From JANMCE01 sp031360915 (GTDB taxonomy: Bacteria; Actinomycetota; Acidimicrobiia; Acidimicrobiales; Ilumatobacteraceae), in NCBI GenBank assembly GCA_031360915.1, contig JANMCE010000011.1, positions 1-11,515 on the forward strand: a stretch of DNA of 11,515 nt. Reading direction: 5' to 3'. Below, in pieces: positions 6,088 through 11,515 of the stretch; the first letter of the stretch is position 1, and each line of letters starts with the position of its first letter. Below the pieces are notes generated by a model, which had not been told where the DNA came from, did no database searches, and was given only the letters and a program-made list of their open reading frames with translations. A program made the position numbers and the translations under genes.

Positions 6088-6561
6088 CTACACGCAGTCG
6101 CTGCAAAGTTTCTTCTTGGCGTCTGCGAGTTGGCCAGGATGCTTCACCAGGAAGCAGGACTGGCACACGAATTCGCCGGGGCGCTTGGGCTGGATGCGAT
6201 CGACCGGATCACCGCGGTCATCGACCTCTACTTCGTCATCCTCGTCCGGCTCCTCCTCAGAGGTGACCAGGCGATCCTTCAGAATGGTGTCGAGGTCGGC
6301 TTCGACATCATCGGGATCGACGATGTCGTCATCGTCGTCCTCCTCTTCGGTGGCGGCGAGTCGGCGGGTGGTGGCAGCCGGTTCCTCCTCGACGTCTTCG
6401 ACATCGTCGATGACACTGTCGTCGTCACCGACGAATGCATCATCTTCCTCGTCGACCTCAAGGTCTTCTACGTCCAGATCGTCGGGATCGACCAGGTCGT
6501 CGACCAAGTCCTCCTCTTCGAATTCGATTTCTTCTTCGGGGATTTCGTCTTCATCAGCCAT
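6088..6561 (-). CDS. DUF4193-like acidic protein with C-terminal zinc ribbon
   Basis: A 157-residue protein. Residues 1-120 are extremely rich in Asp and Glu, with runs such as EEEDDDDD, and should be disordered and strongly negative. The C-terminal 30 residues form a compact zinc-binding module: FVCQSCFLVKHPGQLAD, ending KKLCSDCV, with Cys at 133, 136, 153 and 156 (CxxC...CxxC). This tail and the DLDTILKDRLV segment (89-99) match actinobacterial DUF4193 proteins, but the acidic region is longer than the roughly 100-residue members I recall. Function is unknown; binding to basic partners such as ribosome or RNA polymerase parts is speculation. No Shine-Dalgarno precedes the ATG, but a TATGAT box lies 11 bases upstream, so the message may be nearly leaderless. 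First gene of the operon leading to the GNAT gene. Confidence 0.85.
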   Translation of the reverse strand: MADEDEIPEEEIEFEEEDLVDDLVDPDDLDVEDLEVDEEDDAFVGDDDSVIDDVEDVEEEPAATTRRLAATEEEDDDDDIVDPDDVEADLDTILKDRLVTSEEEPDEDDEVEVDDRGDPVDRIQPKRPGEFVCQSCFLVKHPGQLADAKKKLCSDCV

Positions 6562-6572
6562 GACGGGGCGGC

Positions 6573-6578
6573 ATCATA
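6573..6578 (-). promoter_or_regulatory. Candidate -10 box for the DUF4193 operon
   Basis: TATGAT on the minus strand (5 of 6 to TATAAT) ends 11 bases before the ATG at 6559-6561. Transcription would begin within a few bases of the ATG. That fits the lack of a ribosome binding site and the leaderless messages common in actinobacteria. A clear -35 box is not seen. Confidence 0.4.
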
Positions 6579-6608
6579 CGGGGTTCCGCGACGAAAAGCG
6601 CCACACCA

Positions 6609-7313
6609 TCAGGCTGCGTTCAAAAACATCACGCGACGCGTCAAGATCTTGCGGGCGTATTGCAGGCCAGAACGGCTCGGTCCAGACCGTCGCACGGAGG
6701 TTTCGCCCTCAAAATAGGCTGCTAACGCCTGTTCTCCGTTTCCGGGGAACGCTTTGATGAGGTAACGCAGATAGTGGGCAGTCATTCGTAAATTGTCCTG
6801 CAGATTGCGCGGATCAAGCCCAGGTTCACCCATGATCCAGCCGGAGATGTATCGCGAGGTACTCGGTAGGAGCTGGCCCACACCAACCGCTCGATCAGCT
6901 GAACGGGCGAATTGGCTCCACCTCGACTCGGTATAGGTAAGGGCCATGAGCAGGTCGACGGAAACCCCGGCCTCCTTCGCACTGGCCCGGAACATCGGGA
7001 TGAGCGCCCGCTTTTCCGCATTATTGATGTCGGATGGAAGCTCGCCCGTCGGCGAAAGGGGCGCAGCAACGTCCTTCGGGACCTTGAGTACCTGTCCGGG
7101 ACGTATCGTCGTCTTGGCGGTCATGGCGTTCGCTTGAAGGAGAGTCTTGAGCGACACACTAAACCGGGACGCGATTACTGACAGGGTGTCCCCCGACTTT
7201 ACGGTGTAGTTCGAACTGGCCGCCGCGTGCGCAGTGGCTGCCAACGTCGGCGTACCAAGTAACAGGCCAATCGCGAGAGCGGCGATACGAACAAAGCTAC
7301 GGAAAACGGGCAA
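6609..7313 (-). CDS. Secreted LysM - lytic transglycosylase (SLT) protein
   Basis: Predicted exported peptidoglycan-cleaving enzyme, 234 residues. A signal peptide (1-30, ending ATAHA) is followed by one LysM wall-binding domain (about 35-79, YTVKSGDTLSVIASRFSVSL to PGQVLKVP). Next is a linker and a C-terminal SLT/goose-lysozyme-type domain: catalytic Glu in TYTESRWSQF (E129), GVGQLLPST (144-152), then ALAAYFEGETSVRR. Start choice: the frame is open as far as 7361, but TTG 7311-7313 has GGAGG eight bases upstream and gives a normal signal peptide. The usual GxMQ motif reads GVGQ here. It has its own candidate promoter and sits between the ThyX-like gene and the DUF4193 operon. A role in cell-wall turnover is inferred from the domains. 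Confidence 0.9.
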   Translation of the reverse strand: MPVFRSFVRIAALAIGLLLGTPTLAATAHAAASSNYTVKSGDTLSVIASRFSVSLKTLLQANAMTAKTTIRPGQVLKVPKDVAAPLSPTGELPSDINNAEKRALIPMFRASAKEAGVSVDLLMALTYTESRWSQFARSADRAVGVGQLLPSTSRYISGWIMGEPGLDPRNLQDNLRMTAHYLRYLIKAFPGNGEQALAAYFEGETSVRRSGPSRSGLQYARKILTRRVMFLNAA

Positions 7314-7321
7314 CGCAAAAA

Positions 7322-7326
7322 CCTCC
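7322..7326 (-). promoter_or_regulatory. Shine-Dalgarno deciding a TTG start
   Basis: GGAGG on the minus strand lies eight bases before TTG 7311-7313. It argues for this TTG over the upstream in-frame starts, which lack such a site and would lengthen the signal peptide. Confidence 0.6.
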
Positions 7327-7347
7327 ACGGTGCCGCCCGCAGTAAGC

Positions 7348-7376
7348 AGTGTACCGCTCACGGCCCACGGTGTCTG
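7348..7376 (-). promoter_or_regulatory. Candidate promoter of the LysM-SLT gene
   Basis: On the minus strand, CAGACA (7371-7376; 4 of 6 to TTGACA) and TACACT (7348-7353; 4 of 6 to TATAAT) are separated by exactly 17 bases. The pair lies in the 93-base gap between the ThyX-like stop and the TTG start. The predicted start near 7341 gives a leader of about 28 bases containing GGAGG. Confidence 0.45.
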
Positions 7377-7406
7377 CTGCGCTGTGTCTCCCGCGGCCGT
7401 GGCGCG

Positions 7407-9014
7407 TCAGTCGGAGGTCAGGATCCGGCGCTTCTCGGCCTGACGCTCGGCTTGCAGCCGTTCGAGACCGGGATCGGCCGAGTTCACATGGGTCATGGCG
7501 GCGGCAATGGCCCGGTGACCGGCCTGTTCTGCGATAAGGCGGTGCATTTCCAAACACACCCGCCGATACGACGGATGTCCCTGCGGCGCCGTGCGTAGCT
7601 CAAGTATGTGCATGGCTTCGCGGGCGTTGAACTGCATGACGTACCGCACCCGGTACGACATGGACACGGTGTAGGAAGCCTCAGCAGGAAACTCCGGGGA
7701 CAGCGCCGCGTACAGATCGGCCGATCGCTCCATGGTCTCGTTGAACACATCGGCGACCCCGGCTTCATCGACGAGATCGGGTCGGCTGAAGCCATGGGCA
7801 GGTGATAGTCGCTGCCAATCGATGGTCATCAGGCGGTGACGTTGGAGGTCACGGAAGGCTCCGTAATCGCCGAGAACGTCAAAGCGGTAGTCGGTGCGCT
7901 CGAAGGCCCGCCCGGGCTTGTGGCGTCGATTCTGGCGGTCTCCAACGGAAGCGTGCAGAACGCTTGACTTCTCGGCCGTCGACATCGTGCGAACCTTGGC
8001 CAAGATCTGCTCTTCGGAGAGCGACAGGTGCGGGTAAAGCGTGGCGGCGATCAGTTTGTCCTCGCCCTCGGGATCCCAGTCAAGCAGCGTGACCTCGGCC
8101 CCATCGTGCGGCGCAACGTCGTTGAACAAACCGTGGGCCACCGTGGCCGTTGCTTCGCGAGTGGATTCGAGATAGCTCGACCAGACCACGCCACGGTCGG
8201 GCAGATCGACGCGTCGCATGAAGGTGGGGATGACCTTGCGGAGTTCGACCAACATGAGGTCGGCGTAGGCGCGCGCCTCTGGCAGCGGGTGGGCCCGCAT
8301 ACGCAGCAGCAGGTTCTCGTAACCCTGACCCGATCCGTAGATACCCAGGTTCGACAAGGTCGATGCCGGCAGCATGCCACGGGCCGCATCGAGTGCCTTG
8401 GCCCGGATGGCCTGGCGGTACACGAAGTCGCTGTCGGTCGGCAGCTGCGGCACTGTGGCGCGCAGATGGTCAATGACTGCCTGCACGACGGTCGTGTAGG
8501 CCTCGAACGTGCGGTCCATGTCGGCCACATAGCGAGTGCCGAGCGCACTGCCCAAGATTCCCGGATCACGATGAAAGCGGTAGCGACCACCAAGGCGCAG
8601 GTCGTAGTTGATGTAGCGGGTGCTCTGCTCGATGTACGACAGCAGACGGCCCCACTCGAGGATCTTGGTGAGCACGTTCGACGCCTGTTCGCACGCCAGG
8701 TGAACACCGCCAAGCTGCGCAATGGAATCGTCGCCGTACTCCACAAAATTCTTCTCGTAGAACGCCTCGGCCCGCCCGATACCCACTGTTGCGTCCACAC
8801 CGTCGTCACCCGACACGTCGAGGTCGCCAACGAACTCATCGAGAAAAAGGCGCCGCAGGCTCTTCGGGCTGCGCGAGTAGCGCGACATAAGGGCGCCTTT
8901 GACCAACTCAGGCAGGTTCACGAGGGCGAAAACGGGCCCGTCGACATTGGTGAAATACCGGCGGAGGAGGTCAACTTCAGGCGCGGTGAACTCTTCCGGC
9001 AGATACGGTGTCAC
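7407..9014 (-). CDS. Tandem-duplicated ThyX-family protein (FAD-dependent thymidylate synthase-like)
   Basis: A 535-residue protein, about twice the length of ordinary ThyX. ThyX makes dTMP from dUMP with methylene-tetrahydrofolate and FAD/NADPH. Two ThyX-like halves can be read. The N-half has YGDDSIAQLGGVHLACE (93-109), then GRLLSYIEQSTRYI (122-135), then GYENLLLRMRA (231-241). The C-half has RRHKPGRAFERTD (363-375), then DLQRHRLMTIDWQRLSP (389-405), then QFNAREAMHILELR (461-474). The signature RHRxxSxNExSxRY is split: the N-half keeps R, S, E, S and RY but lacks RH; the C-half keeps RHR but loses most of the rest. Activity is therefore uncertain. GTG 9012-9014 is chosen by recalled homologue starts; GTG 9045-9047 is also possible and neither has a good ribosome site. 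It follows the amidohydrolase by 58 bases. Confidence 0.85.
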   Translation of the reverse strand: MTPYLPEEFTAPEVDLLRRYFTNVDGPVFALVNLPELVKGALMSRYSRSPKSLRRLFLDEFVGDLDVSGDDGVDATVGIGRAEAFYEKNFVEYGDDSIAQLGGVHLACEQASNVLTKILEWGRLLSYIEQSTRYINYDLRLGGRYRFHRDPGILGSALGTRYVADMDRTFEAYTTVVQAVIDHLRATVPQLPTDSDFVYRQAIRAKALDAARGMLPASTLSNLGIYGSGQGYENLLLRMRAHPLPEARAYADLMLVELRKVIPTFMRRVDLPDRGVVWSSYLESTREATATVAHGLFNDVAPHDGAEVTLLDWDPEGEDKLIAATLYPHLSLSEEQILAKVRTMSTAEKSSVLHASVGDRQNRRHKPGRAFERTDYRFDVLGDYGAFRDLQRHRLMTIDWQRLSPAHGFSRPDLVDEAGVADVFNETMERSADLYAALSPEFPAEASYTVSMSYRVRYVMQFNAREAMHILELRTAPQGHPSYRRVCLEMHRLIAEQAGHRAIAAAMTHVNSADPGLERLQAERQAEKRRILTSD

Positions 9015-9072
9015 GTCGTTGAGCTTACGGCCCGGCCCGGCCCCCACGTGGTATTCCCGGGGCTGGCACGAC

Positions 9073-10263
9073 TCAGCCGGCGTCGAACTCGGCCCTGGCG
9101 GCCTGCACCAGGCTGGCGTTGGTCCACAGGTCAAGGACGGTGAGCGCCATGGCCTTGGCCCCATCGAGTACGGCCCTATCACCCTCTTCTCCCCCGGCGT
9201 AGGCGGCGAACTTGTGCGAGTGAATCGGCACGCCGGCAGGCGCGACCTGCAGCATGGGATGAATGGAGGGCACCAGGTAACTGATGTTGCCCATGTCGGT
9301 GGAGCCGACCACCTTTTGTCCCATGCGCGGATCTCGTAGGGTACGGCCGACGTGGGACGCATTGGCGACGAACGATCCGAGCATGGCCGCGTTGTCGCGC
9401 ATGTCGGAGTAAGCCTCGGCGCCCGTCTTCCATTCGATCTGGCATCCGCAGCCAGCCGCGCTGGCCCCGGCCTCGAGACAGGTCTGCACCCGTTGCTTGA
9501 GCGGCTGCAGGCTCTCAACCGTTGGTGATCGCACGTACCACATCGCTTCGGCGCGGTGGGGCACGATGTTGGCCTTGTCGCCGCCGTGAGTGAAAATGCC
9601 GTGGACCCGTTCGTCGGTCCCGATGTGCTGCCGTAGCGCGGCGACATTGTTGTAGCCGAGTACCGCGGCGTCGAGCGCGTTTCGTCCCATCCACGGCGCT
9701 GCTGCAGCGTGGGCGGCGAGGCCCTCGTAGGTAGCGATCAGCTTTTGCAACGCAACGGTGTTCATCGCGATCAGGTCGGCATCCGCCGGATGGATCATCA
9801 TCGCGGCCTCAACACCGTCAAACGCGCCGCGCTCGGCCATGACAATCTTGCCGCCGCCACCCTCTTCAGCCGGCGTGCCCAGAATGGTAAGTCGACCGCC
9901 GGTCGCCTCGGCCACTGCCGCCGCCGCCAGCCCCGCACCCAGACCCGCCGACGCAATGATGTTATGACCGCAGGCGTGCCCGATTTCAGGCAGCGCGTCA
10001 TACTCCAACAGCACCGCGATCAACGGGCCGTCACCCGACCCGGCCGTAGCTCGAAAGGCAGTCGGCACATCGAACGCGCCCCGTTCGGTATCAAGGCCCG
10101 CGTCGCTCAACGCAGACGTAAGCACGGCATGGGCGTGGTGCTCCTCGAAGCCCAACTCGGGGTGATCATGAATTGAATGCGACACGTCAAGCAGCATCCC
10201 CGCGTGCCGGTCGACGAAGTCAGTGATCTGGGTTCGAAGCGTTTCAGTAGTCACCCAGCCCAC
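9073..10263 (-). CDS. M20D amidohydrolase, AbgB/PM20D2-like
   Basis: A 396-residue zinc-dependent amide or peptide hydrolase, normal length for the family. Metal-site pieces are present: GHACGHN (95-101, with C98 and H100), the Glu pair in TPAEEGGGG (130-138), MIHPAD (156-161) and PIHSHKF (346-352). The dimerisation lid domain lies at about 175-285. The stretch GSTDMGNISYLVPSIHPML (320-338) is typical of the AbgB/PM20D2 branch, whose members cleave p-aminobenzoyl-glutamate or beta-alanyl/gamma-aminobutyryl-lysine dipeptides. No signal peptide, so cytoplasmic. Start at GTG 10261-10263; a second GTG at 10252-10254 (residue 4) is equally plausible. It begins ten bases after the upstream lipoprotein stop. 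The exact substrate is inference. Confidence 0.88.
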   Translation of the reverse strand: MGWVTTETLRTQITDFVDRHAGMLLDVSHSIHDHPELGFEEHHAHAVLTSALSDAGLDTERGAFDVPTAFRATAGSGDGPLIAVLLEYDALPEIGHACGHNIIASAGLGAGLAAAAVAEATGGRLTILGTPAEEGGGGKIVMAERGAFDGVEAAMMIHPADADLIAMNTVALQKLIATYEGLAAHAAAAPWMGRNALDAAVLGYNNVAALRQHIGTDERVHGIFTHGGDKANIVPHRAEAMWYVRSPTVESLQPLKQRVQTCLEAGASAAGCGCQIEWKTGAEAYSDMRDNAAMLGSFVANASHVGRTLRDPRMGQKVVGSTDMGNISYLVPSIHPMLQVAPAGVPIHSHKFAAYAGGEEGDRAVLDGAKAMALTVLDLWTNASLVQAARAEFDAG

Positions 10264-10273
10264 GTTACGGCAA

Positions 10274-10984
10274 TCAGGGATTCGGAGGCAGGGGTGCCCG
10301 GTTGACCGGGAAGGTCATGGGCGCGCCGCCCGGCACTTGTGGCTCAGGCTGAAGCCGCACATACAACACGTAGCTCAGCGTGCGGGCGTCCCCTACCAGG
10401 TCGATGCCGACCAGGTAGTCGCCGGCCTCGCTTGGACTTTGGAATGTGGGGTCGCCCTTTTGCTCGACGAGGTCAAGCACAACCGTTCTGTCCGCCACCC
10501 GCTCAATGCGGACCGAGACACGGCCATTGAGATCGGCGGGAGTCAATGTGACCGGGCTCCCGGTACCCATCAAGACCCCGGGCATGAAGCGAGCCCGGGC
10601 ATCGCAGCCTTCGGTGCGAAGAGAGCACTCGGCCAGCATCTCAATCGAGTAGCCGATAGATCCCCACACAATCTTGATGGGAATACCGGCGTGGTAAAAG
10701 TTGTCGCCAACAACCGGATTCTGTACCAGCGTGATCTCCGGCAAGCTGATTGACGGCATCGGCACGGCTGACCCCACCGGCGCCTGACCGGGTTCCGGCG
10801 GAGCGGGTGTTTTGACCGTCGGAGATTCCATCAGCGTCACGGGAGGGTAGCTGGAATTACTTGCAGAGGTCGAGGGCGCTGATCGGGCCCCAACCGTGAC
10901 CGGACCACTGACGGATACCCGGCCAGTCGAACTGCAGGAAGCAACCATCACGACGCCAAAGAGGACACCCACCGTTGTCTTCAT
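10274..10984 (-). CDS. Hypothetical lipoprotein
   Basis: A 236-residue protein. Residues 1-17 form a lipoprotein signal ending V-A-S-C17, then a Ser/Thr/Pro-rich linker (18-80). The globular part (about 85-225) appears beta-rich and contains two Cys (SLRTEGCD and MLAEC) that could form a disulphide outside the cell. The segment SPSEAGDYLVGIDLVGDART reads like an immunoglobulin-like or jelly-roll sandwich strand pair. No family is recognised. Its TGA lies ten bases before the amidohydrolase start, so the two are probably co-transcribed. The ATG has no Shine-Dalgarno, but a TACAGT box lies six bases upstream, suggesting a leaderless message. Confidence 0.8.
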   Translation of the reverse strand: MKTTVGVLFGVVMVASCSSTGRVSVSGPVTVGARSAPSTSASNSSYPPVTLMESPTVKTPAPPEPGQAPVGSAVPMPSISLPEITLVQNPVVGDNFYHAGIPIKIVWGSIGYSIEMLAECSLRTEGCDARARFMPGVLMGTGSPVTLTPADLNGRVSVRIERVADRTVVLDLVEQKGDPTFQSPSEAGDYLVGIDLVGDARTLSYVLYVRLQPEPQVPGGAPMTFPVNRAPLPPNP

Positions 10985-10990
10985 GAGCGA

Positions 10991-10996
10991 ACTGTA
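10991..10996 (-). promoter_or_regulatory. Candidate -10 box for a leaderless lipoprotein message
   Basis: TACAGT on the minus strand (TAnnnT pattern) lies six bases before ATG 10982-10984, the spacing expected when transcription begins at the A of the start codon. No -35 match is evident. Confidence 0.35.
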
Positions 10997-11034
10997 GGTC
11001 GCTTCCGGTTTACTTCGTGCGCGAGTCGTCCGGG

Positions 11035-11515
11035 CTACAGGACGATGGTGAGAGCGTCGGGCTCGACGGTGATGATGAAGTCGGTGAGCGTGGTGACGAG
11101 TTCACCGTCGAGCCAGATCTTGGTTGGCCGGAGGCGGAACTCGGCGGTGCTCACACGACGCTGGGCGATGAAAGGGTGCGGTACATGGGTACCGGTCGCC
11201 AGTCGTTTGCGCGCCTTCATCCGGTCGCCGAGACCCATCGAGATCTCAAGCACGTCGACGACGCCGTCGTTCGGGTGGCTGCGTGGCGCAACGTCCCAGC
11301 TGCCGATGAACTGCGCGTTCATCACGACGGTAATCGGTCCGTGAAGCCAACCATTGCGGGCGACACAGTGAGCGACAAACAACTCGTCCACTCCAACGGC
11401 TGTCAGACGACAAAGGTCGATCGGGAACACCATCGACAACGACCCCGACCCATTCAGCGTCCTACAAAGATCGCCACCGGTAACGCCGACCACACGGACA
11501 CCTTCGGACACGAGC
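11035..11515 (-). CDS. Diacylglycerol-kinase-like C-terminal domain protein (5' end at window edge)
   Basis: At least 158 residues are visible; the frame is still open at the right edge. GTG 11509-11511 could be the start, but a longer gene is just as likely, so it is treated as partial. The segment WDVAPRSHPNDGVVDVLEIS, then KARKRLATGTHVPHP, then RLRPTKIWLDGELV follows the C-terminal lobe of the diacylglycerol kinase/YegS/sphingosine kinase fold: an A-P-x-A/S-x-P-x-D-G-x-x-D-V motif, a G-T-H-x-x-H-P motif, and a DGE strand. The catalytic GGDGT loop is not seen; VTGGDLCRTLNG near the start may be a derived relative. Role probably in lipid modification or a non-catalytic relative. A 50-base gap separates it from the lipoprotein. 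Confidence 0.7.
   Translation of the reverse strand, partial: LVSEGVRVVGVTGGDLCRTLNGSGSLSMVFPIDLCRLTAVGVDELFVAHCVARNGWLHGPITVVMNAQFIGSWDVAPRSHPNDGVVDVLEISMGLGDRMKARKRLATGTHVPHPFIAQRRVSTAEFRLRPTKIWLDGELVTTLTDFIITVEPDALTIVL

Noticed and set aside
5722..6757. Two long plus-strand open frames (331 and 282 codons) opposite the DUF4193 operon
   Set aside because: They are mirror frames of the acidic gene: the repeated GAC/GAG/GAT codons of its Asp/Glu runs read as Val/Ile/Leu or Ser runs on the other strand. The minus strand has the zinc ribbon and operon spacing.
8028..9143. 371-codon plus-strand open frame opposite the ThyX-like gene
   Set aside because: The protein has no recognisable motif and overlaps the clear ThyX-like and amidohydrolase genes; it is a high-GC shadow.
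9015..9647. Upstream extension of the ThyX-like frame to 9647 (746 codons)
   Set aside because: The extra N-terminus overlaps the M20D hydrolase in another frame and is Pro/Arg/Ser-rich with no motif. ThyX-like sequence begins only after about 9014.
1..11515. CRISPR arrays, tRNA or rRNA genes, riboswitches
   Set aside because: No regularly spaced direct repeats, cloverleaf-like segments with a CCA-type acceptor, or conserved rRNA stretches were seen when reading both strands.

Overview
The window looks like chromosome from a high-GC actinobacterium, most likely of the Acidimicrobiia/Ilumatobacter type. The clues are frequent GTG and TTG starts, 4-base stop/start overlaps, lipoproteins with Ser/Thr/Pro-rich linkers, a DUF4193-type acidic zinc-ribbon protein, and a double-length ThyX-family protein. 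This placement rests on recalled family resemblance, not on a search. Every intact gene is on the minus strand, so transcription runs right to left.

Region A (1-4194) is flanked by two inverted copies of a 27-base sequence (4-30 and 4168-4194, one mismatch). Next to the left copy is a decayed AAA_14/DUF4143-type ATPase gene with two frameshifts. Its coding sequence stops matching its family at the repeat. Then comes a probable four-gene operon, read from 3965 down to 881: a small helical protein, a DUF4190-like membrane protein, a lipoprotein with Asp-box-like motifs, and a cation diffusion facilitator (CDF) transporter. The last three are joined by ATGA and TTGA overlaps.

Region B (4168-5227) is decayed accessory DNA. 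It holds a plus-strand pRiA4b ORF-3/IS1096-TnpR-like gene starting 25 bases inside the right repeat, with two compensating frameshifts. After it lies a stretch without an intact gene that may hold a broken minus-strand gene. The repeats, the passenger-type gene and the clustered pseudogenes suggest old insertion-sequence activity on both sides of the CDF operon.

Region C (5228-7376) is ordinary chromosome. One operon (DUF4193-like protein, hypothetical protein, GNAT acetyltransferase) is preceded by a LysM plus lytic-transglycosylase secreted protein with its own candidate promoter.

Region D (7407-11515) holds a lipoprotein, an M20D amidohydrolase of the AbgB/PM20D2 type, and a tandem-duplicated ThyX-like protein, closely spaced on one strand. 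A diacylglycerol-kinase-like C-terminal protein runs in from the right edge. The amidohydrolase family includes hydrolases of folate breakdown products and ThyX uses methylene-tetrahydrofolate, so a shared folate theme is possible. The ThyX-like protein is the most unusual gene here: the signature motif is split between its two halves.
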